Positions 8,497 to 17,273 of a stretch of 64,000 nucleotides of DNA are shown here, in pieces. This stretch comes from Crossiella cryophila (GTDB lineage Bacteria; Actinomycetota; Actinomycetes; Mycobacteriales; Pseudonocardiaceae). Under the pieces are notes generated by a model. It saw nothing but the letters and a program-made list of their open reading frames with translations, was not told the DNA's origin and searched no databases. Positions within the stretch are counted from its first letter, which is position 1, and each line of letters starts with the position of its first letter. The DNA is taken from NCBI RefSeq assembly GCF_014204915.1, contig NZ_JACHMH010000001.1, positions 7,093,501 through 7,157,500 of the forward strand, read 5' to 3'. The translations under genes and the position numbers were made by a program.

Positions 8497-8699
8497 CCAC
8501 CGCGGCCCTGCGCGAGCAGGTGGGCGAACTGCTGGGCCGCCCGGTCACCGACGAGGAGGACCTCCTGGCGGCCGGGCTGGACTCGATCCGGCTGATGGTG
8601 CTGGCCGAACGCTGGGAGTCCGAGGGCGCGGACGTCTCCTTCGTGACCCTGCTGGAGAACCCGACCGTCGCGGCCTGGGCGCGGCTGGTCGGCAACTGA
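8493..8699 (+). CDS. Stand-alone aryl carrier protein
   Basis: The protein has 68 residues and one carrier domain. EEDLLAAGLDSIRLMVLAERW holds the phosphopantetheine-attachment Ser in GLDS, with the Ile-Arg context seen in EntB aryl carriers. It should carry DHB loaded by DhbE to the condensation domain of the NRPS. The GTG start overlaps the isochorismatase stop (GTGA), so it is translationally coupled. It corresponds exactly to the missing C-terminal domain of the preceding gene product. A perfect terminator hairpin follows, so this is the last gene of the operon. Confidence 0.88.
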   Translation: MTTAALREQVGELLGRPVTDEEDLLAAGLDSIRLMVLAERWESEGADVSFVTLLENPTVAAWARLVGN

Positions 8700-8702
8700 G
8701 CG

Positions 8703-8737
8703 GCCCGGAGGTCGGCGGGACCCGCCGACCTCCGGGC
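8703..8737. terminator. Bidirectional terminator, 17-bp perfect stem
   Basis: GCCCGGAGGTCGGCGGG (8703-8719) pairs perfectly with 8721-8737 around a single A. It sits between two convergent genes, 3 bp after the carrier-protein stop and just before the stop of the DUF1963-type gene, and probably serves both. Confidence 0.85.
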
Positions 8738-8740
8738 GGA

Positions 8741-9601
8741 TCAACCGCACTGCATGGTGCACCGCGCGGCCTCGAACCGGCCCGCGGCCAGGTCCTCGGA
8801 CCGGATCACCCAATACAGTCTGCCGACATCGCCCCAGCACATATCGGCCTCCTCGCAACTGTCGATCTGGGCGAGTAACACCCACCGCGCCGCCTCCTCG
8901 GCGAAACCCGGGTCCGACCAGGAACCCGCGAACACCTGGTCAGCCAGTTCGTTCTCCACCGAACCCTGCACCGGCGCGGCGAAACCGCCGACCTGGTGGA
9001 ACGGGCCTTCCTCGACCTCCCAGCGCAGCTCACCGAACACATCGGTGCCCGAGCGCCCCGGACCAAGCACGGTCTGCACGGCCTCGGCCAGGGTGGCCCC
9101 GCTCGCCGTCCGGGTCTGGTCCAGCAGGTGATGCTCGCGCTCCGGGGCGGTGGCCACGACCTCGGTGAAGAGGTCAACACTCGGGTAGGGGTCGATACCG
9201 GGCGGTGCCGTTCGTTCGGTGACCGCCGTGCCCTCCGACACGAAGATCACCCGGCTGCCCTCGATGTTCTCCACCAGGGCCGAGTCGGGATAGCCCGGCT
9301 GGTGTTCGCCGTCGAAATAGAAGAACAGCAGCGTGCCCTCGGCAGGCAGCGGGATGCTCAGGAACTCCCGCGGCAGTGCGGCACAGTCCACCTCGGCGAT
9401 GAAGTTGAGTGGCCCATTGTCCGGCCAGCTCGGCCAGTCCATCTCCGGCGGCAGCGCCGGATTCCCACCCAACCGGCCCACCCGCGGCCCCGGCCCGGCG
9501 AAGGCGAGCCGGATGCCCGGCTGGAACAGCTTGATCCAGGTTTCCGCGGCCTCGGCGGGCAGGCGGTCCCTGGCAACCGCGCTGAGGCGGTCCGTCCACA
9601 T
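8741..9601 (-). CDS. DUF1963 (YwqG-like) protein
   Basis: The protein has about 286 residues. The features GRLGGNPALPPEMDWPSW, FIAEVDCAAL, LLFFYFDGE and a late QVGGFAAPVQGS / WVLLAQIDS pair are typical of DUF1963/YwqG-like proteins, which have no settled function. ATG 9601 was chosen by where similarity seems to start. ATG 9673 is possible, but its Shine-Dalgarno is almost in contact with the start. It converges on the siderophore operon terminator and shows no sign of sharing that operon's regulation. Confidence 0.8.
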   Translation of the reverse strand: MWTDRLSAVARDRLPAEAAETWIKLFQPGIRLAFAGPGPRVGRLGGNPALPPEMDWPSWPDNGPLNFIAEVDCAALPREFLSIPLPAEGTLLFFYFDGEHQPGYPDSALVENIEGSRVIFVSEGTAVTERTAPPGIDPYPSVDLFTEVVATAPEREHHLLDQTRTASGATLAEAVQTVLGPGRSGTDVFGELRWEVEEGPFHQVGGFAAPVQGSVENELADQVFAGSWSDPGFAEEAARWVLLAQIDSCEEADMCWGDVGRLYWVIRSEDLAAGRFEAARCTMQCG

Positions 9602-9729
9602 CGTCACGGCGCACAACGTACCCACGCCCACCGACAGTTCCACTCGGCGGTAATTCGTTGATTGACGAGTCATTCTCCCCGGATTAGGCTCCGGCGGCGA
9701 TCTCGACCTGCCCAGAAGGGGTGTCTGGA

Positions 9730-10053
9730 TTGGCGTCGAAAAGTGAGATCGGCCAGCGAGTCAGGAAGTACCGGCGACTGCGCGGAATGAGCGTGCGCAC
9801 CACAGCCCAACTCGCCGGTCTCTCCCCGGCATTCCTGTCCATGGTGGAGAACGGCGAGCGGATACTGGACCGTCTTTCGCACATCCAGGCCATCGCCACC
9901 GCACTCCGGGTGTCGCCCGCCGATCTGATCGACTCGGCATGGGCCCCCGCGGTTGCCAGGGGCCCATGGGTCCGAGATCAGGAATTGACCGGTGAATGCA
10001 GGTACCCGCCGAGCACGACATTGGCCCACCAGGTGCCGGACCCGGAGGCGTAG
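9730..10053 (+). CDS. Short XRE-family HTH protein, probably a truncated regulator
   Basis: The protein has about 107 residues. Residues 1-70 form a cro/XRE helix-turn-helix (IGQRVRKYRRLRGMSV, AGLSPAFLSMVENGERILDRLSHIQAIATAL, VSPADLI). This is the N-terminal domain of actinomycete regulators that usually run to about 280-400 residues with a sensory or TPR domain. Here the remaining about 40 residues are unlike any such domain and run antisense into the 3' end of the convergent gene, so the effector half appears to be lost. TTG 9730 has AAGGGG 9 nt upstream; GTG 9721 touches it. Confidence 0.55.
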   Translation: MASKSEIGQRVRKYRRLRGMSVRTTAQLAGLSPAFLSMVENGERILDRLSHIQAIATALRVSPADLIDSAWAPAVARGPWVRDQELTGECRYPPSTTLAHQVPDPEA

Positions 10054-10940
10054 AAGACGTCGGTGAGGTCGTATCCGCTCATGTCGCCACCGCGGGTGTA
10101 CACCACGTGCTTCTGACCATCGGCCGGAATGGGGTCACTGGTGAAATTCAGATAGGTCGCCACTCGACCACCCGCACCCAGCTTGACCTTGAAGTAGTTG
10201 AAGTACGGATTGGCGTGGCACAGCGCCAGCACCCGGTCCACCTCGGCCGTCCAGGTGCAGAGTTCCTTCGGGGTGCGGTGGACCCGGTTGTTGCTGGTGG
10301 ACTTGGAAGTGTCCCACGGCACCCTGGCGTCCTCATCCGTGGTGCCGGTGCTGCCGTAGAAGACGTCACCGGTGGTCGCGTTGCAGAACGGCGGTGAGTC
10401 GTCGACGGCGTTACGGCTGGACGAGCTGTAGGTCCAGCAGCCCTGCGTCGACTGGAGCTGCCAGGATGAACGCGGCGCCGAATCGGCCAGTCCGTCGCGG
10501 CGCAGTTGTTCGGTGAAGTACTGCTCACCTCGGGTCGGGAAGAACGCGGTGCTCTGGTTCGGCCGACTCCAGTTCAGCACCACGAACATCCCGTCGGTAC
10601 TGTCGCACGGGGTGCGGTACCAGTAAACCCAGGATCCGTCATTGGCCCGGACGAAACTGTCCGTGGCCTGCGTGATCGACTCCTGCACAATGGACATGAA
10701 CTGGTCGACCGGGAGTGGCTGACCACCTCGGCAGACTGTTTCGCCACGGTGGTTGTAATAGGCGTGCTGGACGATCCTGGGCAGCATGTTGACGAGGTCG
10801 ACTCCCGGTGGTTGCGGGGCGCGGTGATAGCCGGGTGCGGCCCAGGCCTTTTCGGCGGATCCCGGCGCGAACACCAGCACCGCGGCGATCAGCGCGAGAA
10901 TTGCGGGCAGCAGGCAGCGACGGACAAGACGGCGACTCAT
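9978..10940 (-). CDS. Secreted protein of unknown function
   Basis: The protein has 320 residues. It has a clear Sec signal peptide (RRLVRRCLL, then a hydrophobic stretch ending AWA-AP near residue 36). The mature part has several cysteines and is rich in aromatic and polar residues (WVYWYRTPCDSTDGMFVVLNW, GDVFYGSTGTTDEDARVPWD). I do not recognise the family. ATG 10940 has GGGAG 5 nt upstream. It lies between the siderophore genes but no iron box precedes it, so it may be unrelated. Confidence 0.75.
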   Translation of the reverse strand: MSRRLVRRCLLPAILALIAAVLVFAPGSAEKAWAAPGYHRAPQPPGVDLVNMLPRIVQHAYYNHRGETVCRGGQPLPVDQFMSIVQESITQATDSFVRANDGSWVYWYRTPCDSTDGMFVVLNWSRPNQSTAFFPTRGEQYFTEQLRRDGLADSAPRSSWQLQSTQGCWTYSSSSRNAVDDSPPFCNATTGDVFYGSTGTTDEDARVPWDTSKSTSNNRVHRTPKELCTWTAEVDRVLALCHANPYFNYFKVKLGAGGRVATYLNFTSDPIPADGQKHVVYTRGGDMSGYDLTDVFYASGSGTWWANVVLGGYLHSPVNS

Positions 10941-11025
10941 GTGACTCCCGTTCAAGCGAACCTGAATGTTCGCTCGCCGACGGTAGTCAACCTGATACCG
11001 AATATGTTCACGCTGGTGAACACCG

Positions 11026-14000
11026 CTACAGCAGCCGGGCGATCCGTTCCTGCGCCGCCGGACTGGCCAGGTCGTGGTGACCGAAGTCCAGGTCGTGGTT
11101 GACGATCTCGCCGGTGACATGCGCCGCCCAGTCCGCGTGCGTGGACAGCAGTTCCGCCCGGTCCCTGGTCGCGGTGCCGAACACCAGATCCCCGTGGTGC
11201 ACACCGAATTCCGCGCCCGCGATCACCTCGGCGGCCGCCCGCACGTTGGCGGTCACCACCGCCGGGTCCAGGCCGGGTGGCAGTGGCTGTTCCAGGTGCC
11301 GGGTCAGGTCGGCGACCGGCGGTTGGCCGCGCCAGCGGGTGCCGGGGTAGGCGTCGAGCAACACAAGCTGGGCGACCTGCTCGCCCTGGGCGTGCAGCCG
11401 GACGGCCATCTCGTGCGCGATCAGGCCGCCGAGCGACCAACCGACCAGGTGGTAGGGACCGTGCGGGCGCACCTTGCGCAGTGCGGTCAGGTGGAGGTCG
11501 GCCAGTGAGGCGAGGGTGTGGCCGGTGAGGTCGGGGCATTGCAGGGCATGGACCTCGCGGTCCAGGTGCGCGGCCAGACCGGCGTAGCACCAGCCGAGGC
11601 CACTGGCCGGGTGCACACAGAACAGCGGTTCGCCGCGCCCACCGGTGCGCAGCGGCAGCACCGGGGCGAACGGGTCCACCGCGGTCTCCTGGGCGAGCAG
11701 ACCGGCCACCGTCGGGGCGGCCAGCACGTCGGCGACGGTGACCGGACGGCCGAGCACCTCGGCGGCCTGGGCGGCGAATCGGGCGGCCAGCAGGGAATGG
11801 CCGCCGGCGGCGAAGAAGTCCTCGTCCACGCCGAACTCGGGCAGACCGAGCAGTTCGGCCGCGGCAGCGCACAGCTCATGTTCGACCGGGGTGCTGGGCG
11901 CGCGGGCCGGGCCGCGGTCGAGCACCGGGTCCGGCAGTGCGGCCAGGTCGAGTTTTCCGTTGGGGGTCAACGGAAGTGCGGGCACCGGCAGCACCGCGAC
12001 CGGCAGCATGTGCGCGGGCAGTGACCGGGCGGCGTGCGCACGCACCTCCGGTCCGGTGACGCCGGGGTCGGCGAGCACGTAGCCGACCAGGTGCGGTCCG
12101 GCCACACCCTCACGCACGGCCACCGCGGCGGTGCGCACGCCGGGGCAGCCGACCAGCGCCGCCTCGACCTCACCCAGCTCGATCCGGAACCCCCGGATCT
12201 TGACCTGGTCGTCGGCCCGGCCCAGGTACTCCAGCACCCCGTCCGCCCGCCAGCGCACCAGATCCCCGGTGCGGTACATCCGTGCGCCGGGCACCCCGTG
12301 CGGGTCGGCCAGGAAGCGGTGCGCGGTCAGCGCGGGCCGGTCCAGATAGCCCCTGGCCACACCCTCACCGCCGAGGTACAGCTCGGCCACCACCCCCGGC
12401 GGCACCGGACACAGCCGGTCGTCGAGCACGTAGGCGCGCACGCCCGGGTCCGGGCGGCCGATCGGCACCGGGCCCGGCTGGCTGGGATCGCAGTCCCACA
12501 GGGTGGCGTTGACGGTGGTCTCGGTGGGGCCGTAGGCGTTGACCACGCGATGCCGCGCGCCCCACCGCCGAACCACCTCCGGCGGCACGCGTTCGCCGCC
12601 GACCACCAGGGTGAGTTCCGGCGGCAGGGTGATCTCCGGCGGGAACATGGCCAAAATGGACGGTGGCAGCCCGGCGACGGAAATTCGTTGCTCTCGCAGG
12701 TAATCCGCGAGTCCGGCGCCGGGGGCGCGCAGCTCCGCGGGGATCACCACCAGGGTGCCACCACTGAGCAGAGTGCCGACCAGCTGCCAGAACGCGGCGT
12801 CGAAACTCGGCGAGGCGAAGTAGAGCACCCGCTGCCCGGCAGCCGAGCCGAACGCCAGTTCCTGGGTGGCCACCAGCTTCGCCACCCCGCGATGCGGCAC
12901 CACCACGCCCTTGGGCAGCCCGGTGGATCCGCTGGTGTAGATGACATAGGCGGCGTGGTCGGGACTCAGCGAGACCTCCGGCCCGGTGCCAGGCAGGGTG
13001 GCCAGTCGGCGCACCACCTCGGGATCATCGAGCAGGATCGTGGGCAGGTCGGCGGGCAGGTGGGCGGCCAGCTCGGTGGTGGTGAGCAGGACCCGAGGGC
13101 GGGCATCGGTGATCAGGTGGGCGAGCCGGTCGGCCGGGTAGTCCGGGTCCAGCGGCAGGAACGCACCGCCGGCCTTGAGCACGGCGAGCTGGGTGGCCAC
13201 GATGTCCAGGGTCCGCGGCGGCGCGATGGCCACCACGGTTTCCGGTCCGATCCCGTGTTCCCGCAACAGGTGCGCGATCCGGCTGGCGCGGTCGTCGAGT
13301 TCGGCGTAGCTGTGTTCGGCGCCGTCCACCGCGACCGCGATCGCCTGCGGGGCAAGGCGAACCTGGGCGGCGAACAGCTCGGGCACGGTGCCGGGTTCGG
13401 GCGTGCGCGCGGGGTGGTTCCAGTCGTGCACAATCCGCTGGTGCTCGGCTTCGGTGAGCAGCGGCAGGTCGCCGACCGGCCGGTCGGGTTCGGCGGTGAG
13501 CAGGGCCAGCAGGTGGGCCAGGCGTTCACCGAAACCGCGGGCGGTGTCGGCGTCGAAGAGGTCGAGCCGGTGTTCCACCAGTCCGGAAAGGCCGTCCTGG
13601 CCGGGAGTCTCGCTGAAGGCGAAGGTGAGGTCGAACTTGGCCGCACCCGCACTGATCGGAGCCAGCCGGGCACTGAGCCCACGATCCAGGACGGTGTCCG
13701 CGCCGGTGTCGGTGCGATGACTGAGCATCACCTGGAACAACGGAGTGCGCCCAGGCGTACGCGGCGGATTGACCGCCTCCACCACCCGCTCGAACGGCAC
13801 ATCCTGGTGATCAAAAGCGGCCAGCGTGCTCTCCCGGACCCGGGCCAGCAATTCCCGGAAACTCGGCGCGCCACCGGTGTTCACCCGCAACACCAGCGTG
13901 TTGACGAAAAACCCGACCAGGTCGTCAAAAGCACTGTCACCCCGCCCCGCGACCGGCGTGCCCAGCGGGATGTCGGTGCCCGCGCCAAGCCGGGTACACA

Positions 14001-15924
14001 GCGTGGCCAGCGCGGCTTGCAGGACCATGAACGTGGTCACGCCCGCCTCGCGGGAGAGTGCCCGCAGGGCGCGGTGGGTGGCCGGTGGCACCTCGAAGGT
14101 CACCACACCACCGAGATCGCCCTGGCCACGCGGGCGGTCGGTGGGCAGGGCGAGTTCGGCTGGCAGGCCGGCGAGTTGCTTTCGCCAGAAGTCAAGCTGG
14201 CTAACAGCTTCACCGTCGAGCAGCTTCTCCTGCCAGGCGGCGTAGTCCGGGTAGCGGATGCGCAGTGCGGTCCACTGTGGACCGTGTCCGGACCGGCGGG
14301 CCTGGTAGGCGGCGGCCAGGTCGTCGAGCAGTGGGCGCAGGGACCATTCGTCGGCGGCGATGTGGTGCAGCAGGAGCAGCAGCACGTGCTCGCGCTCGTC
14401 CACCCGGAACAGACTGGGCCGCAATGGCGCTTCGGCGGCCAGATCGAACGGACGCCGGGCCGCGTTGGCCAGCGCCGTGTCCACATCGGACACTGACTGC
14501 GGTTCGAGGTCGAAGTCCAAGTGTGACAACACGTTTGGGGCTGGTTCGCCGTGTGCGGCAGGCAGCAGGGTGCGCAGGGGTTCGTGCCGTCCGGCCACAT
14601 CGGACAGTGCGACGGCGAGCGCGGACACGTCCAGGGGGCCGGTCAGGCGCAGGGTGAGCGGCATGTTGTAGGTGGCCGCGCCGGGGTCCAGACGCTGCAG
14701 GAACCACAGGCGACGCTGGGCATGCGAGAGCAGCTGCCGCTCCGGCGCGGGCTCCGGCCGAGGACGGGACCGGCCGCCGTGCTCGGCCAGCCAACCGGCC
14801 AGTGCGGCGGGGGTGGGGGTGTCGAAGAGGATGCGCAGCGGCACCTCGACGGACAAGGTGGCCCGGATACGGCTGAGCAGCCGGGTGGCGAGCAGCGAAT
14901 GCCCACCCAGGGCGAAGAAATCCTCGTCCGGACCGACCTCGGTAACGCCGAGGACCTCGGCGAACAGGGTGGTGATCAGGTCTTCGGCGGCGCCGCGCGG
15001 TGGACGGGTGGGGGTGATGGCGGTGGCGGGTTCGGGGAGGGCGGCGTGGTCGAGTTTGCCGCTGGGGGTCAGTGGCAGGGCGGGCAGGGTGAGGACGGCC
15101 TCGGGGACGAGGTGACTGGGCAGGCGTTCGGCGAGCCAGGCCCGCACGTCGGGGAGATCGCCGACCGGCAGTGCGCTGCGGGACAACTCGGCGCTGGGCA
15201 GGTCGCCACCGGACGAGTCACCGCCGAGCTGCTTGCCGCAGGGCAAGTCACCGCCGGGCAGGTCGCCACCGGGCAGCGGGCCGAGGGGCAAGTCACTGCC
15301 GGACACATCACTGTCGGACAGGTCACCGCGGGAGAGGTCACCGTCGGGCAAGTCACCGCCGGACAGATCGCCGCCGGACAGATCGCCACCCGGCAAGTCA
15401 CCACCGGTCAGCGGGCCACGGAGCAAGTCACCGCCGCGCTGCTTGCCCGCAGGCTGTTCTCCCCCAGGCCGCGCACCCTTCGACCGCTCACCCCCGGGCA
15501 GGTCATCCCGGGGCACGACATACGCGATCAGCCGTTGCCCGCCGCGACCATCCGGCCGAGCCACCACCGCGGCCAGCGCAACCCCCGGGCAGGCCAGCAC
15601 CGCAGCCTCCACCTCCGCGGGCTCCACCCGGAAGCCACGAATCTTCACCTGCCGATCCGCCCGCCCCGCGAACTCCAACTGCCCGCCCCGCAACCGCACC
15701 TGATCGCCAGTGCGATACATCCGGTCCCCCGGCGCGCCAAAGGGGTCGGCCAGGAAGCGGGTCGCGGTCAGGCCTGGCTGGCCCAGGTAGCCGCGGCCCA
15801 CTGTTGGGCCGGCCACGTACAGCTCGCCGAGTGCGCCCGCGGTCGCTGGGCGTAGCGCCGCGTCGAGTACGTAGGCCCGGAGTCCGGGAAGTGGGGTGCC
15901 AATTGGCGCCGCGGCGTCGACCAT
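11026..15924 (-). CDS. dhbF: NRPS C-terminal piece: A(C-term half)-T-C-A-T-TE
   Basis: The piece has 1632 residues and starts in the middle of an adenylation domain. Residues 1-300 hold A6-A10 only ([48 protein letters not shown]). The domains that follow are T (GGHSLLA, Ser about 343), C (HHIAADEW in place of HHxxxDG), a complete A ([41 protein letters not shown]), a second T (GGHSLLA) and a TE with GWSLGG. Residues about 140-258 carry a GDLPG-like repeat insertion. The missing first half of A1 plus the upstream C domain are encoded at 17266-19449 on the other strand. The ATG at 15924 has no ribosome site and abuts an iron box, so translation of this piece is doubtful. By alignment with GrsA, the pocket of the complete A reads roughly D-A-W-G-V-G-A-V-N-K; I cannot assign its substrate. 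Confidence 0.9.
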   Translation of the reverse strand: MVDAAAPIGTPLPGLRAYVLDAALRPATAGALGELYVAGPTVGRGYLGQPGLTATRFLADPFGAPGDRMYRTGDQVRLRGGQLEFAGRADRQVKIRGFRVEPAEVEAAVLACPGVALAAVVARPDGRGGQRLIAYVVPRDDLPGGERSKGARPGGEQPAGKQRGGDLLRGPLTGGDLPGGDLSGGDLSGGDLPDGDLSRGDLSDSDVSGSDLPLGPLPGGDLPGGDLPCGKQLGGDSSGGDLPSAELSRSALPVGDLPDVRAWLAERLPSHLVPEAVLTLPALPLTPSGKLDHAALPEPATAITPTRPPRGAAEDLITTLFAEVLGVTEVGPDEDFFALGGHSLLATRLLSRIRATLSVEVPLRILFDTPTPAALAGWLAEHGGRSRPRPEPAPERQLLSHAQRRLWFLQRLDPGAATYNMPLTLRLTGPLDVSALAVALSDVAGRHEPLRTLLPAAHGEPAPNVLSHLDFDLEPQSVSDVDTALANAARRPFDLAAEAPLRPSLFRVDEREHVLLLLLHHIAADEWSLRPLLDDLAAAYQARRSGHGPQWTALRIRYPDYAAWQEKLLDGEAVSQLDFWRKQLAGLPAELALPTDRPRGQGDLGGVVTFEVPPATHRALRALSREAGVTTFMVLQAALATLCTRLGAGTDIPLGTPVAGRGDSAFDDLVGFFVNTLVLRVNTGGAPSFRELLARVRESTLAAFDHQDVPFERVVEAVNPPRTPGRTPLFQVMLSHRTDTGADTVLDRGLSARLAPISAGAAKFDLTFAFSETPGQDGLSGLVEHRLDLFDADTARGFGERLAHLLALLTAEPDRPVGDLPLLTEAEHQRIVHDWNHPARTPEPGTVPELFAAQVRLAPQAIAVAVDGAEHSYAELDDRASRIAHLLREHGIGPETVVAIAPPRTLDIVATQLAVLKAGGAFLPLDPDYPADRLAHLITDARPRVLLTTTELAAHLPADLPTILLDDPEVVRRLATLPGTGPEVSLSPDHAAYVIYTSGSTGLPKGVVVPHRGVAKLVATQELAFGSAAGQRVLYFASPSFDAAFWQLVGTLLSGGTLVVIPAELRAPGAGLADYLREQRISVAGLPPSILAMFPPEITLPPELTLVVGGERVPPEVVRRWGARHRVVNAYGPTETTVNATLWDCDPSQPGPVPIGRPDPGVRAYVLDDRLCPVPPGVVAELYLGGEGVARGYLDRPALTAHRFLADPHGVPGARMYRTGDLVRWRADGVLEYLGRADDQVKIRGFRIELGEVEAALVGCPGVRTAAVAVREGVAGPHLVGYVLADPGVTGPEVRAHAARSLPAHMLPVAVLPVPALPLTPNGKLDLAALPDPVLDRGPARAPSTPVEHELCAAAAELLGLPEFGVDEDFFAAGGHSLLAARFAAQAAEVLGRPVTVADVLAAPTVAGLLAQETAVDPFAPVLPLRTGGRGEPLFCVHPASGLGWCYAGLAAHLDREVHALQCPDLTGHTLASLADLHLTALRKVRPHGPYHLVGWSLGGLIAHEMAVRLHAQGEQVAQLVLLDAYPGTRWRGQPPVADLTRHLEQPLPPGLDPAVVTANVRAAAEVIAGAEFGVHHGDLVFGTATRDRAELLSTHADWAAHVTGEIVNHDLDFGHHDLASPAAQERIARLL
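15150..15510 (-). repeat. 15-bp minisatellite encoding pentapeptide-like repeats inside an A domain
   Basis: About twenty imperfect 15-nt units encode [10 protein letters not shown]-type pentamers, fitting the A(D/N)Lxx pentapeptide-repeat pattern, between A8 and A10 of the split adenylation domain (protein residues about 140-258). A normal A domain has about 10-15 residues here. The whole array keeps the reading frame, and unit length is a multiple of three, so copy-number change would not break it. Confidence 0.85.
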
Positions 15925-15929
15925 GGCTG

Positions 15930-15947
15930 TTAGGTTAGCCTAACCAA
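15930..15947. promoter_or_regulatory. Iron box in front of the esterase gene
   Basis: TTAGGTTAGCCTAACCAA is a strong DmdR/IdeR-type box. It is 18 bp upstream of the esterase ATG and only 5 bp upstream of the ATG of the oppositely oriented NRPS piece. The whole gap between the two start codons is 41 bp. Confidence 0.88.
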
Positions 15948-15965
15948 TATCTGGAAGGTGCTGGT

Positions 15966-17273
15966 ATGGCCGAGTTCCCCAACCCGCGACGACTGCCCGC
16001 GGTGCCGCCGCACAACCGGCGGCCGACCCCGCCGCCGCTGGCCGAGAGTCCGCGGGTGCGGGCGTTGGCCGGGGCGGACTCGGCGACCCTTGCCGCGTTC
16101 TGGCGGCAGGTCGAGGGTGAGGGCACGCCGCTGGTCGAACCGGATGCGGATGACGAGTACCGGATCGTGACCTTCCTGTGGCGGGATGCCGGGCAGGGCG
16201 CGGTGTTGTTGCATGCCAACAAGCTCACCGATTACAACGACCTGGGGCCGAGTTTGCTGCGGCTGTTGCCGGGGACGGATGTGTGGCACCGGAGTTACCG
16301 GCTTCGGGCGGACTGGCGTGGTACCTACCAGCTCGCGCCGCTGGCGGAACCGCCCGGCGCGCCGGAGGTCTGGCGTGGGCCGGAGCGGGCGCGGTGGCGG
16401 GAACTCCAGGCGCTCGCGGTCAGTGATCCGCTCAACCCGAGCACGCTTCCCAACAAGTTCGGGGGGCCGGCATTGTCCCTGGGTGAGCTGGCGGACGCAC
16501 CTTCGCAGCAGTGGTCTTTTCCGCGTCCCGACCGACCGGTTGGTAGATTGACGGAGCACCGATTTGACAGTGCGGTGCTGGGTAACTCACGCGAGGTCTG
16601 GCTGTACCGGCCGACGGGCGCGGAGCATGCGGACCTGCCGTTGCTGGTGCTCTTCGACGGTGAGGTGTGGGCCGGGGACCTCGGGGCCACGCACACGCTG
16701 GACAACCTCATCGCCGAGGGCGAGATCCCGCCGATGGCCGCGTTGCTGGTGTCCTCACTCGACCTGCCTTCCCGGGTGGTGGAGCTGGCCTGTGACGAGC
16801 TGTTCCTGCGCATGCTCACCGAGGAACTGCTGCCCTGGGCTGGACGCCAACTGCCGCTGACCAGCGACCCACGCCGCACCGTGGTGGCCGGGCAGAGCCT
16901 GGGTGGGTTGACCGCGGCCTTCGCCGGACTGCGCGCGCCGCACCGGTTCGGCAACGTGCTCGCCCAGTCCGGTTCGTTCTGGTGGCCCAGCGGCACCGCC
17001 TACGAGGCCGGGGCCCAGTGGCTGACCCAGGCGGTGGCCGCCGAGGACAAGCTGCCGGTGGCCTTCGATCTGGAGGTCGGGCTGCTGGAATGGGAACTGC
17101 TCGAACCCACCCGGCGGCTGCGCGATGTGTTGCGCGCCAAGGGTTATGACCTGTCCTACCGCGAGTTCCACGGCGGTCACGACTCGGCCTGCTGGCGGGG
17201 CGGACTGGCCGACGGGCTGCGCGCGCTCACCGCCCGCTGGGCCACCGCCGAGAAGGAGGCCACCCGTGCCTGA
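15966..17273 (+). CDS. fes: Enterochelin-esterase-like hydrolase (Fes/IroD type)
   Basis: The protein has 435 residues. An N-terminal Fes-type domain (FWRQVEGEGTPLVEPDADDEYRIVTFLWR, then LLPGTDVWHRSYRLRADWRGTYQL, residues about 40-130) is followed by an esterase-D-like alpha/beta hydrolase. The nucleophile is in VVAGQSLGGL near residue 305, and GGHDSACW near 412 carries the catalytic His. These enzymes cleave tri-catecholate lactones in the cytoplasm to release iron. GGAAGG precedes ATG 15966. It overlaps the next gene (NRPS C-A piece) by 8 bp and shares its iron box. In the inferred ancestral order it would lie directly upstream of the intact NRPS gene. Confidence 0.92.
   Translation: MAEFPNPRRLPAVPPHNRRPTPPPLAESPRVRALAGADSATLAAFWRQVEGEGTPLVEPDADDEYRIVTFLWRDAGQGAVLLHANKLTDYNDLGPSLLRLLPGTDVWHRSYRLRADWRGTYQLAPLAEPPGAPEVWRGPERARWRELQALAVSDPLNPSTLPNKFGGPALSLGELADAPSQQWSFPRPDRPVGRLTEHRFDSAVLGNSREVWLYRPTGAEHADLPLLVLFDGEVWAGDLGATHTLDNLIAEGEIPPMAALLVSSLDLPSRVVELACDELFLRMLTEELLPWAGRQLPLTSDPRRTVVAGQSLGGLTAAFAGLRAPHRFGNVLAQSGSFWWPSGTAYEAGAQWLTQAVAAEDKLPVAFDLEVGLLEWELLEPTRRLRDVLRAKGYDLSYREFHGGHDSACWRGGLADGLRALTARWATAEKEATRA

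Noticed and set aside
12034-14496. 820-residue open frame on the + strand
   Set aside because: It lies wholly antisense to the NRPS. Its composition is Arg/Gly/Gln/His-rich without domains, as expected for a shadow frame in very GC-rich DNA.
15150-15510. CRISPR-like array
   Set aside because: The 15-bp units are contiguous with no spacers, stay in the NRPS reading frame and encode pentamers; no cas genes nearby.
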